The notes under the pieces: model-generated
Seen by the model: the letters and a program-made list of their open reading frames with translations, nothing else
Databases searched by the model: none
What the model was told of the DNA's origin: nothing
Position numbers and translations under genes: made by a program
Shown: piece by piece, positions 7,210 to 14,551 of the stretch
Layout of the letters: each line of letters begins with the position of its first letter
Position numbering within the stretch: position 1 is the stretch's first letter
From: an uncultured Clostridia bacterium
GTDB lineage: Bacteria; Bacillota; Clostridia; Peptostreptococcales; Anaerovoracaceae
DNA length: 20,893 nucleotides
Reading direction: 5' to 3'
Assembly (NCBI GenBank): GCA_938009115.1
Contig: CALLHZ010000085.1
Location: 1-20,893 of the forward strand

Positions 7210-7887
7210 ATGACAAATGCAACGGGCCGGCATGAACTGAAATACGCGGTCAACCAAGCTGATGCGATCCAGCTTCGGTTTCGGCTCCGCCGGATCGCTG
7301 AGCCGGACGGACATGGGCCAGACGAAAGCGGATACCATGTCAGGAGTCTGTATTTTGATAATTACCGCGACAAAGCGCTTCGCGAAAAAATCGACGGCGT
7401 CAATGAGCGGGAGAAGTTCCGCTTGCGGTTTTACAACGAAGACACTGCGCTGATCCGGCTGGAGAAAAAAAGCAAGAAGAACGGTATCAGTTATAAACGC
7501 GGCGCCATGATCACAATCGAAGAATGCAGACGATTGCTCCAAGGCGACCTGGCTGCGCTTCGGGACCGGGGCGACCCACTGCTTCTGGAATTGTACGCGA
7601 AGATGAATTATCAACTTCTCCGCCCGCAAAGCGTTGTCGAGTACAGGCGGGAAGCATTTGTCTATCCTATGGGCAACGTGCGTGTGACATTGGATACGGA
7701 CATTCGAAGAGGCGGAGACGTCAGAGCTTTTCTGACTAATGGATCGCTTCCGGTTTCTCTGGGGGCTGTCCGTATCCTTGAAGTAAAATATGACAGCTAT
7801 CTGCCGGAGATCATACGGGGCGTCGTAGCCCTGTCCGGCAGAGAGAACATCGCTTTTTCAAAATATGCAGCGGCCAGAATGATCTGA
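7210..7887 (+). CDS. VTC-domain (polyphosphate polymerase-like) protein
   Basis: This 225-residue protein consists of a single VTC domain of the CYTH/triphosphate-tunnel superfamily. Alternating charged strands that build such a tunnel are visible: GRHELKYAV (6-14), RSLYFDN, KFRLRFYN, IRLEKKSKKNGISYKRG, VEYRREAF, RVTLDTDIR and ILEVKYD. In the yeast VTC complex this domain makes polyphosphate from ATP; bacterial copies are mostly uncharacterised. The start has a strong GAGGAGGGG site (7195-7203). It is cytosolic, with no membrane segment, and stands 14 bases before the DUF4956 gene with AGGAGG between them. The recurring partnership with DUF4956 and CotH suggests a shared membrane-linked phosphate-transfer process, which is inference. 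Confidence 0.85.
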   Translation: MTNATGRHELKYAVNQADAIQLRFRLRRIAEPDGHGPDESGYHVRSLYFDNYRDKALREKIDGVNEREKFRLRFYNEDTALIRLEKKSKKNGISYKRGAMITIEECRRLLQGDLAALRDRGDPLLLELYAKMNYQLLRPQSVVEYRREAFVYPMGNVRVTLDTDIRRGGDVRAFLTNGSLPVSLGAVRILEVKYDSYLPEIIRGVVALSGRENIAFSKYAAARMI

Positions 7888-7901
7888 CAGGAGGAAAACA
7901 A

Positions 7902-8573
7902 ATGACATTCAACGATATTTTTAAATCAAGCTTTCTGGAAAAGGCAGCCGAATTTTCCGTGATCGACGCAGGCATAGCGCTGCTTCTCTCCTTTGCCATC
8001 GGCTTGTTCATATTCTTTGTGTATAAAAGAACGTTTTCCGGCGTCATGTACTCGTCTTCTTTCGGGGTGTCTCTGCTGGCCATGACCCTGATCACCACAC
8101 TGATCATCCTGGCTGTGACTACGAATGTGATCCTGTCTCTTGGCATGGTAGGCGCGCTCTCCATCGTTCGATTCCGGACTGCGGTCAAGGAGCCGCTGGA
8201 TATCGCTTTTCTGTTCTGGGCGATCTCAGTGGGGATCGTCATTGGCGCGGGCCTGATCCCTCTGGGTATCTTGGGATCGGTTTTTATCGGCGTCATTCTG
8301 ATGATATTTGTCAACCGGAAAAGCAGCGATACACCTTATGTCATCGTGCTGCATTTGGAAAGCGATCAGGCAGAGGGCGAATGCATGTCCATGATCAAAA
8401 GCAAAACGAAGAAAAGCCTGCTGAAGGCCAAGGCAGTCTCACCGGATGGGATTGAGCTGACGATGGAAGTCAGACTGGTTGAAATGACGGCAAAACTGCT
8501 CAATGAACTGCTGGCGGTGAACGGTGTCCGCGACGCCTGCCTGGTGAGCTATAACGGAGAATATGCCTCGTGA
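7902..8573 (+). CDS. DUF4956 domain membrane protein
   Basis: This 223-residue protein has three to four membrane segments in its first 140 residues (about 22-43, 54-78, 85-100 and 105-137) and a soluble C-terminal domain of about 80 residues. The block SLGMVGALSIVRFRTAVKEP, continuing LDIAFLFWAISVGI, is the DUF4956 signature. It lies between the VTC and CotH genes, with strong ribosome binding sites on each side. In this arrangement it could anchor the VTC domain at the membrane, as SPX/VTC membrane subunits do in yeast, but no direct evidence exists in the sequence. The soluble tail resembles a small ferredoxin-like fold only in length and beta-alpha pattern. Confidence 0.82.
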   Translation: MTFNDIFKSSFLEKAAEFSVIDAGIALLLSFAIGLFIFFVYKRTFSGVMYSSSFGVSLLAMTLITTLIILAVTTNVILSLGMVGALSIVRFRTAVKEPLDIAFLFWAISVGIVIGAGLIPLGILGSVFIGVILMIFVNRKSSDTPYVIVLHLESDQAEGECMSMIKSKTKKSLLKAKAVSPDGIELTMEVRLVEMTAKLLNELLAVNGVRDACLVSYNGEYAS

Positions 8574-8594
8574 GCATAGAAATGGGGTGCGGAA

Positions 8595-10223
8595 ATGATC
8601 CGAAGCGATAAAATCGATATCCTTGTCGCTGTGTGCATCGTTCTTGCTCTGGCGGCAGGGATCATCATCCTGGTGCTGGCGGGCACCTTCGTGGCCGGCG
8701 TGGAAAGCGAAGAACGGAGTCTGTATGCAGATGAGGTATTCGGTACAGATATCATTTCGATAGAGATCCTTGCAGATGAAACCCAGTGGCAGAGCATGCT
8801 GGACAATGCTCTCGACGAGCAGTACATTGTGGCCGATGTCATCGTGAACGGTATACGGTTCGAAGATGTGGGCATTCGGCCCAAAGGAAATTCCAGCCTG
8901 ACGCAAGTCGCCAATTCCGACAGCGACCGGTACAGCTTCCGCCTGCAGTTCGATGAATATGTCGAGGGCCAGACCTGCTTCGGGCTGGAAAGCTTCGTAC
9001 TGAACAACATGCTGGGAGACAACACGTATATGAAAGAATATGTTTCCTACGAGCTGATGCGGCAAGCTGGCGTAGACGTTCCACTTTTCGGATATGCGGA
9101 CATCCAGGTCAACGGAAGCAAATGGGGCCTTTACCTGGCCGTCGAGCTGTATAATGACAGCTATGAAGAAAGGGTTTTCGACGATACCGACGGGATATTT
9201 TACAGCGTAAAAAAATCGGGGATGGGCCAGAGCGGCAGCGCCGGCGGAAGCCTGGAGTATATTGATGACACCACAGCAAGCTACGGAGACATTTTTGACA
9301 ATGTGATCGGAAAGGGCACGGAAAGCGACTATCAGCAGGTCGTGGAGGCGATCCGCGCGCTTTCCGAGGGTGCGGCGATGGAGGAATACTATGACATCGA
9401 TAAAATCCTTCGTTACCTGGCCGCTCATACGCTGGTGGTGAATCTGGACAGCTACAGCTCAAGTATGGCTCAAAATTATGTGATCTGCGAACGGGACGGG
9501 AAAATCACGATCCTTCCCTGGGATTACAACCTCGCCTGGGGCGGCTTCCAAAGCGGCAATGCCGCATCCGTCGTGAACTTCCCCATCGATACGCCGGTCA
9601 GCGGTGTGGAGCTGACCAGCCGTCCGCTGATCAACGTGCTGCTCTCAAATCCGGAGTATCTGGAAGAGTATCACGGATATCTGCGGCAGCTGATCGATGA
9701 TATATTCGCCGAAGGTAAAATGGCGGCACTCCTGGCCGGCCTGGATGACAGGATCAGCGAATATGTCCAAAAAGATGCCACTGCCTTCTGCACTTATGAT
9801 GAATATAAGGCTGCAGTGAGCGTTTTCACCGAGCTGTGTGAACTCCGCGCTGAAAGCGTCCAAGGACAGCTGGCCGGCGCGGTTCCGGCCACGGCGGCGG
9901 CGCAGGCGGAGGATCCTTCTTTGCTGGTGTCAGCCGAAGGAGTGGACCTGACGGCGCTGGGAAGCATGATGGGCGGAAAAGGCGGGCCGCAGGAGGGAGG
10001 CGCCATGCAGGCGCCGGAAAACTTCCCGGAAGGTGCAAAGCCAGCCGAACCGGTTGACGGCAGGGGCGGGATGACGCAGAATAGAAATGCAGGAATGCGT
10101 TCCGAGGGGACTCCCGATTTTAACAAGAATGTTTTATCGAACCGCCTGAAGCTGTACGGCGCGCTGTCGGCGGTACTGGGCATTGCTTTGTTGCTTGTTT
10201 CTCGTTACCGCAGGAAATACTGA
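8595..10223 (+). CDS. CotH kinase-family protein, membrane anchored
   Basis: This 542-residue protein has an N-terminal signal-anchor (residues 9-34), a long extracytoplasmic domain, a low-complexity Gly/Pro/Glu-rich stretch (about 455-510) and a C-terminal membrane segment (519-537) followed by a basic tail RYRRKY. CotH hallmarks are visible: GIRPKGNSS (about 93-101), YSFRLQFDEY, FGLESFVLNN, ADIQVNGSKWGLYLAVE and ILPWDYNLAWGGF (about 305-317), which carries the D-x-N metal site. Spore-coat CotH is an atypical protein kinase, and related proteins occur widely outside spores. It lies 21 bases after the DUF4956 gene in the same operon. The substrate is unknown, and kinase activity on the outer face would need an unusual ATP source. 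Confidence 0.82.
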   Translation: MIRSDKIDILVAVCIVLALAAGIIILVLAGTFVAGVESEERSLYADEVFGTDIISIEILADETQWQSMLDNALDEQYIVADVIVNGIRFEDVGIRPKGNSSLTQVANSDSDRYSFRLQFDEYVEGQTCFGLESFVLNNMLGDNTYMKEYVSYELMRQAGVDVPLFGYADIQVNGSKWGLYLAVELYNDSYEERVFDDTDGIFYSVKKSGMGQSGSAGGSLEYIDDTTASYGDIFDNVIGKGTESDYQQVVEAIRALSEGAAMEEYYDIDKILRYLAAHTLVVNLDSYSSSMAQNYVICERDGKITILPWDYNLAWGGFQSGNAASVVNFPIDTPVSGVELTSRPLINVLLSNPEYLEEYHGYLRQLIDDIFAEGKMAALLAGLDDRISEYVQKDATAFCTYDEYKAAVSVFTELCELRAESVQGQLAGAVPATAAAQAEDPSLLVSAEGVDLTALGSMMGGKGGPQEGGAMQAPENFPEGAKPAEPVDGRGGMTQNRNAGMRSEGTPDFNKNVLSNRLKLYGALSAVLGIALLLVSRYRRKY

Positions 10224-10271
10224 TCAGGGCTGCGGCGGCAGTCGTTCAAACGCATTTGCGAGGGGCAAAAT

Positions 10272-10958
10272 ATGGCAAAAATTCTGATATGCGACGATGA
10301 AGCCGGCCTTCGCTCCGTCATCAAGCGGTATGCTGTTTTCGAGGGTCACGAGGTGATGGAAGCCGGCGACGGCGCGGAAGCCGTGGCGCTGTGCGGTCGC
10401 GAAGCCTTCGACATCATCATCATGGACGTCATGATGCCGGGGCTGGACGGCTTTTCCGCCGTCCGAGAAATAAGAAAAACGGCATCGACACCGGTCATCA
10501 TGCTATCGGCAAGAGGCGAAGAGTATGACAGGATACGCGGCTTCGAAGTCGGGGTGGATGACTATGTCGTAAAACCTTTTTCTTCCAAAGAGATCATGCT
10601 GCGGATCCAGGCGATCCTGCGCAGGACGGCACAGGACCAAACGGCCGGCGTCGACGGAGCAGGGCATCTGATCTATCAGAAAGACGGACTCGTTGCAGAT
10701 ATGACAGCCTACAAGGTCATGATCGACGGCAGCCAGCCCAGGATGGCGCCAAAGGAATATGATCTCTTGTTTTTCCTGATACGCAATAAGAATATTGCTG
10801 TGCCCCGGGAGCGGATCATGGCTGAGGTATGGGGCTATGACTGCTGCAACGACGACAGGACGCTGGATACGCATATCAAGCTTCTCCGGAGATCTTTGGG
10901 GCCTTATGCGGCTCATATCAAAACGTTGCGGGGATTGGGGTATCGTTTCGATGGATAA
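10272..10958 (+). CDS. OmpR/PhoB-family response regulator
   Basis: This 228-residue protein has an N-terminal receiver domain with acidic pair D8-D9, phospho-acceptor D52 (IIIMDVMMPGLDG), S79 and K101 (VVKPF). A winged-helix DNA-binding domain follows from about 130, ending TLRGLGYRFDG, the usual OmpR-type finish. All activating residues are present, so it should be phosphorylated by the histidine kinase that follows. Its last 8 bases overlap the kinase gene. It begins 48 bases after the CotH-like gene with no terminator between them, so it probably belongs to that operon and may sense its product or the envelope. Target promoters are unknown. Confidence 0.93.
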   Translation: MAKILICDDEAGLRSVIKRYAVFEGHEVMEAGDGAEAVALCGREAFDIIIMDVMMPGLDGFSAVREIRKTASTPVIMLSARGEEYDRIRGFEVGVDDYVVKPFSSKEIMLRIQAILRRTAQDQTAGVDGAGHLIYQKDGLVADMTAYKVMIDGSQPRMAPKEYDLLFFLIRNKNIAVPRERIMAEVWGYDCCNDDRTLDTHIKLLRRSLGPYAAHIKTLRGLGYRFDG

Positions 10959-12306
10959 GTTGAAGCTGCAATGGAAAATATTCGCCTATCTGCTGGGCTT
11001 TTGCTTTCTTCTCCTGTCCATTCTTTGGGTGTTCCAGACATTGTTCCTGAGCGATATGTATAAAATGATTCGAACGGCCGAAGTCAAGGAGGCGATAGCG
11101 CTGGTCGAAGAGAATATCGACAGTCCGACCCTTCAGGAAGTCTTTCGGGATCTGGAGCGGGCCAAGGAGATCACGGTCCGCCCGACGAATGAGTTTATTC
11201 GACCCGTTGACCCTGTTCCCGCGAGGCCGGATCACAGGCTGCCCGAGACGATCACGAAGGTCCACGAGTTTGTCAGGAAAGACGGCACGGTCCTTTCGCT
11301 GACTTTTTATGCGATGATCACCCCGGTGGAGGCCACGGTGTCCACTCTGCAGGTACAGCTTCTGATGATCACCGGGATCATAGTGCTCCTGGCGACAGCC
11401 CTCGCGATCATCATATCCCGCCGCATCGCCAAACCCATCGAGCAGATCAACCAAAGCGCAAAAGCCTTGGGCAGCGGACATTATGATGCCGCATTCAACG
11501 GTACGGGCTATCGGGAGATATGTGAGTTATCCGGCACGCTGAATCATGCCGCTTCGGAGCTTTCGAAGGTGGATCGGATGAGGCGAGAACTGATGGCGAA
11601 CATCTCTCACGACCTCAGGACGCCCCTGACCTTTCTCTACAGTTATGCGGAAATGATGCATGATTTTCCCGATGAGATAACACCGGAACACACACAGGTC
11701 ATCATGGAGGAAACTGAACGGCTTACCTCCCTGGTGAGCGATGTGCTGGATATTTCCACATTAGAGGCCGGCGGACCCATTCCATGCAAAGCGCGCTACG
11801 ATTTAACAGAGAGCCTGCAAAAAGTCGTAGACCGTATGCAGGAGCTTGTGCGAGGCAAAGGGTACGAACTGGTTTTCGAATCCACTGAGAAAGCTTTTAT
11901 CGAAGCCGATGAGGGTAGGATCAGCCAGGCTTTTTACAACCTTCTCCTCAATGCGATCACTTATTGCGGAGAGGATCGGGCTGTGGTCGTGACCCAGCAC
12001 GTTTCTGAAGATCGTGTCAGGATCGAAGTGGCAGATCATGGCGAAGGAATCAGCAAGGCAGACCTGCCGTATATCTGGGATCGCTATTATAAAGTCGATC
12101 ATCACCATAAGCGGCCGGTTGCGGGGACAGGTCTTGGTTTGTCCATCGTCAGAAAGATCATCGATATGCACGAAGGGCAATGCGGCGTGGTTTCGGAAGA
12201 AGGAACAGGAAGCACTTTCTGGTTTGAGATCGGGCTATGCGCCGGCATGGAAGGAGGGTGCGAAGGTAGTCTTGCAGACGGGAATGTTTTTATGAAAACG
12301 AATTGA
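10951..12306 (+). CDS. Sensor histidine kinase
   Basis: The start is set at ATG 10951, inside the regulator's last codons, because the following MDKLKLQWKIFAYLL is a normal N-terminus. The 451 residues comprise a first membrane segment (10-32), an extracytoplasmic sensor of about 100 residues, a second segment (134-156), HAMP (about 157-208), a dimerisation/phospho-acceptor helix with H220 (ISHDLRTPLTF) and an ATPase domain. The last has an N box (NLLLNAITY), G1 (DHGEGI) and G2 (GTGLGLS). The sensor domain is short and unassigned. The last 20 residues are a glycine/cysteine-containing tail beyond the catalytic domain. Its stop codon overlaps the -35 box of the first arsenic promoter. Confidence 0.92.
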   Translation: MDKLKLQWKIFAYLLGFCFLLLSILWVFQTLFLSDMYKMIRTAEVKEAIALVEENIDSPTLQEVFRDLERAKEITVRPTNEFIRPVDPVPARPDHRLPETITKVHEFVRKDGTVLSLTFYAMITPVEATVSTLQVQLLMITGIIVLLATALAIIISRRIAKPIEQINQSAKALGSGHYDAAFNGTGYREICELSGTLNHAASELSKVDRMRRELMANISHDLRTPLTFLYSYAEMMHDFPDEITPEHTQVIMEETERLTSLVSDVLDISTLEAGGPIPCKARYDLTESLQKVVDRMQELVRGKGYELVFESTEKAFIEADEGRISQAFYNLLLNAITYCGEDRAVVVTQHVSEDRVRIEVADHGEGISKADLPYIWDRYYKVDHHHKRPVAGTGLGLSIVRKIIDMHEGQCGVVSEEGTGSTFWFEIGLCAGMEGGCEGSLADGNVFMKTN

Positions 12307-12330
12307 CAAAAGGGTGGAGCGTTATATAAT
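12303..12330 (+). promoter_or_regulatory. Promoter of the first arsenic module
   Basis: A perfect TTGACA (12303-12308) and a perfect TATAAT (12325-12330) are separated by 16 bases. The -35 box overlaps the kinase stop codon (12304-12306), so the promoter is fused to the end of the previous operon. The next element downstream is the candidate ArsR site. Confidence 0.8.
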
Positions 12331-12337
12331 ATAGATA

Positions 12338-12358
12338 CATATTAACATATACGAATAT
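12338..12358. promoter_or_regulatory. Candidate ArsR operator, first copy
   Basis: The 21-bp element reads CATATTAA, C, ATATA, C, GAATAT. It recurs at 17232-17252 with changes at only the two single-base positions. Both copies begin within 8 bases of the -10 box of a promoter driving arsenic genes. A repressor bound here would cover the start site. The only arsenic-type ArsR gene in the window is at 17290, so it may act on this copy from a distance. Confidence 0.6.
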
Positions 12359-12378
12359 ATAAATATATAAATATATAA
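12355..12378. repeat. Three tandem ATATATAA units in the arsenic leader
   Basis: The 8-base unit ATATATAA occurs three times without interruption just after the first ArsR element, and the next bases (ACATAAG) look like a decayed copy. The second arsenic promoter lacks this array. It may be replication slippage in an AT-rich leader, and whether it affects expression cannot be judged from the sequence. Confidence 0.6.
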
Positions 12379-12441
12379 ACATAAGTACAATTCCTCAATG
12401 CCTGTCGGCGCTGTGGTTTCCAACAAAAAAGGAGTAAAGCG

Positions 12442-12978
12442 ATGAAGAAAGAAAACATGGAAGCCTGTTGTTCCTGCTGCGGAGATCAACCGGGCAAAAC
12501 CCTTCTTGTAGAGTATCTCTATCTGGATCTTCAGACCTGCGACCGCTGCATCGGCACGGATCAGGTTTTAGACGAAGTGATGGGTGAGATCTCTCCGGTC
12601 CTGGCGCTTGCGGGGTACGAAGTGGATTACCGCAAAATCGAAATGACAAGCGAGGAGCTCGCCCGCAGATATCGGTTTTTATCTTCTCCTACCATTCGCG
12701 TGAACGGGAGGGATATCTGCATGACAGTGTCGGAAAACAGTTGTGGCTGCTGCAGTGATATCAGCGGCACGGACGTGGACTGCCGGGTTTTTGAATTGAA
12801 CGGTGCGTCCTATGAGGTCCCGCCCAAAGGAGTGCTGGCCGAAGCGGTCCTGCAGATGATATTTAACCCGATGGAATCCGGATGTTCCTGCAGTGAGTAC
12901 GACCTCCCTGAGAATCTGAAGGATTTCTACGAGGGAAAGCGGAATAAGCAATGTGCCTGCGGCGGAAGCTGTTGCTGA
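12442..12978 (+). CDS. DUF2703 cysteine-rich protein of arsenic operons
   Basis: This 178-residue protein carries 17 cysteines (nearly one in ten). They fall in an N-terminal CCSCC (9-13), the DUF2703 signature TCDRCIGTD (about 32-40), a central CGCC, and a C-terminal CSC and CACGGSCC. The core around YLYLDLQTCDRCIG, with SSPTIRVNG, recalls a thioredoxin-like fold (the cis-proline region), with the CxxC in the active-site position. DUF2703 genes often sit in ars operons. Soft-metal binding or delivery of arsenite to the exporter is plausible, but I know of no proven activity. It is the first gene after the consensus promoter and has AAGGAG upstream of its ATG. ACR3 follows 22 bases later. Confidence 0.85.
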   Translation: MKKENMEACCSCCGDQPGKTLLVEYLYLDLQTCDRCIGTDQVLDEVMGEISPVLALAGYEVDYRKIEMTSEELARRYRFLSSPTIRVNGRDICMTVSENSCGCCSDISGTDVDCRVFELNGASYEVPPKGVLAEAVLQMIFNPMESGCSCSEYDLPENLKDFYEGKRNKQCACGGSCC

Positions 12979-13000
12979 TGGGAGCCTTGCAGGGATTGCT

Positions 13001-14062
13001 ATGATGAAACAACAAGCCTCCGGCATCAGTTTTTTTGAAAAATATTTGACGGTATGGGTTCTTCTGTGCATGATCGCAGGGGTCCTGATCGGCAGATATC
13101 TCCCCGGGATCCCGGCTTTTTTAGGGCAGTTTGAATATGCAAAAGTATCGATACCCGTTGTCCTTCTGATCTGGCTGATGATCTATCCGATGATGCTCAA
13201 GGTCGACTTTCAAAGTGTCAGGCATGTGGGGAAAAACCCGAAAGGGCTCTACGTCACTTGGGTGACAAACTGGCTGATCAAACCCTTCACCATGTTCGGC
13301 ATTGCCTGGTTGTTCTTCCATGTGATATTTTCTGCATGGATCCCGCCGGAGCTTGCAAAAGACTATCTTGCTGGCGCCATACTGCTTGGCGCTGCGCCCT
13401 GTACTGCCATGGTCTTCGTCTGGAGCCACCTGACGAAGGGGAATCCGGCTTACACCGTTGTCCAGGTGGCCACAAACGATCTGATCATCCTTGGGGCCTT
13501 CACCCCGATCGTAGCCTTCCTGCTTGGTGTCGGCGGTGTGGAGATCCCTTGGGATACACTGATTTTATCAATAGTCCTGTTCGTGGTGATCCCCTTGACA
13601 GGCGGTGTGCTGACGCGCAGCCATATCACAAAGCGGCACGGCGCCGAATATTTTCAAAATAAGTTCATACCAAAATTCGGAAATGTAACGATCACAGGCC
13701 TATTGCTCACTCTTGTGATCATCTTTTCTTTCCAGGGCGAGGTGATTTTAGGCAATCCGCTGCACATTGCCCTGATTGCGATCCCGCTGATTCTCCAGAC
13801 GTTTCTGATTTTCTTCATCGCATACGGTGCGGCCAAGCTGCTGAAGCTCCCCCATGATATTGCAGCTCCTGCCGGAATGATCGGTGCCTCCAATTTCTTT
13901 GAGCTGGCCGTTGCGGTCGCCATATCCCTGTTTGGCGCCCAGAGTCCCGTTGCGCTGGCAACCATCGTCGGCGTCCTTGTGGAAGTCCCTGTGATGCTGG
14001 TGCTCGTAAAGATCGCCAACAACACGACCCATTGGTTCCCGGCAAGTCCAAAAGTAAAATAA
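13001..14062 (+). CDS. acr3: ACR3-family arsenite efflux permease
   Basis: This 353-residue inner-membrane carrier exports As(III). About ten membrane helices span nearly the whole length. The ACR3 signature GAAPCTAMVFVWSHLTKG contains the essential cysteine at C134, and GASNFFELAVAVAISLFG (about 302-319) carries the conserved glutamate. The start is placed at ATG 13001 (next ATG 13004), where AGGGA lies 5 bases upstream. An open frame reaching further upstream would only read through the end of the DUF2703 gene. No ArsA ATPase gene is present, so the pump should work on the proton gradient alone. No arsR lies in this unit. Confidence 0.94.
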   Translation: MMKQQASGISFFEKYLTVWVLLCMIAGVLIGRYLPGIPAFLGQFEYAKVSIPVVLLIWLMIYPMMLKVDFQSVRHVGKNPKGLYVTWVTNWLIKPFTMFGIAWLFFHVIFSAWIPPELAKDYLAGAILLGAAPCTAMVFVWSHLTKGNPAYTVVQVATNDLIILGAFTPIVAFLLGVGGVEIPWDTLILSIVLFVVIPLTGGVLTRSHITKRHGAEYFQNKFIPKFGNVTITGLLLTLVIIFSFQGEVILGNPLHIALIAIPLILQTFLIFFIAYGAAKLLKLPHDIAAPAGMIGASNFFELAVAVAISLFGAQSPVALATIVGVLVEVPVMLVLVKIANNTTHWFPASPKVK

Positions 14063-14075
14063 AGATTAATATGTA

Positions 14076-14104
14076 TTGGCACTTCGTTTTCGAAGTGCTA
14101 TAAT
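14076..14104 (+). promoter_or_regulatory. Promoter of the metal-ATPase operon with a dyad in its spacer
   Basis: TTGGCA (14076-14081, one mismatch to consensus) and a perfect TATAAT (14099-14104) are separated by exactly 17 bases. The perfect inverted repeat GCACTTCG-TTTT-CGAAGTGC (14079-14098) fills the spacer. A repressor bound to the dyad would block polymerase directly. The dyad could also fold as an RNA hairpin, but it lacks a T tract and so is not read as a terminator for ACR3. Confidence 0.75.
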
Positions 14105-14114
14105 ACAGATATTT

Positions 14115-14141
14115 ATATGAATAATTGCACATATGAACAAT
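14115..14141. promoter_or_regulatory. Direct repeat of an SmtB-like half-site upstream of the cadC-like gene
   Basis: ATATGAATAAT (14115-14125) and ATATGAACAAT (14131-14141) are 11-base direct repeats differing at one base, with starts 16 bases apart. ATATGAA-type half-sites are known from operators of the SmtB/CzrA/CadC family, usually as inverted pairs (TGAA...TTCA). Here they are in the same orientation. They lie between the -10 box and the repressor gene. The role is inferred. Confidence 0.45.
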
Positions 14142-14163
14142 CAATAGAAATCGAGGTAATATC

Positions 14164-14535
14164 ATGGTCAAAAAAACGGATACGATCGAGCGCTGCGACT
14201 GCGTGATGATCCACGAGGATACGATCGTGCGGGTTCAGGCGAAAATGCCTGCGGAAGAAGCATTATACGATCTGGCTGAATTATTCAAGGTGTTTGGAGA
14301 TTCCACCAGGGTTCGGATCCTCTGGGCGCTGGATGAATCGGAGATGTGTGTATGCGATATCGCCGCGCTTCTGGGGGCCACACAATCCGCCGTTTCCCAT
14401 CAGCTGCGATACCTGAAGCAGGCCAAGCTGGTCAGAAACAGACGCGAAGGCAAGACCGTATTCTATTCATTGGCCGACGACCATGTAAAGCAGATCCTCG
14501 ACCAAGGAATGGATCACGTACTGGAAGATGCATAA
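14164..14535 (+). CDS. ArsR/SmtB-family metal-sensing repressor, CadC-like
   Basis: This 123-residue winged-helix repressor should release DNA when it binds soft divalent metal. Two candidate metal sites are visible. One combines the N-terminal C11-D-C13 with the helix-3 motif MCVCDIA (C62, C64), as in CadC for Cd/Pb. The other is the C-terminal D105-x-H107-x10-H118-x2-E121, the SmtB/CzrA alpha-5 zinc motif with Glu replacing the last His. Carrying both resembles CadC. The helix-turn-helix is ATQSAVSHQLRYLKQ (72-86). It precedes the P-type ATPase by 16 bases, and ARSR–ATPase pairs are classic cad/zia units. The inducer (Cd, Zn, Pb or Co) cannot be settled from sequence. Confidence 0.92.
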   Translation: MVKKTDTIERCDCVMIHEDTIVRVQAKMPAEEALYDLAELFKVFGDSTRVRILWALDESEMCVCDIAALLGATQSAVSHQLRYLKQAKLVRNRREGKTVFYSLADDHVKQILDQGMDHVLEDA

Positions 14536-14551
14536 CAGGAAAGGGAGCATT

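Noticed and set aside
8439..9428. A 329-codon minus-strand frame opposite the DUF4956 and CotH genes
   Set aside because: Shadow of two well-supported plus-strand genes; composition is atypical and it has no motif.
14079..14098. Hairpin after ACR3 read as a terminator
   Set aside because: No T tract follows. The arms lie exactly between a -35 and a perfect -10, so an operator reading fits better.
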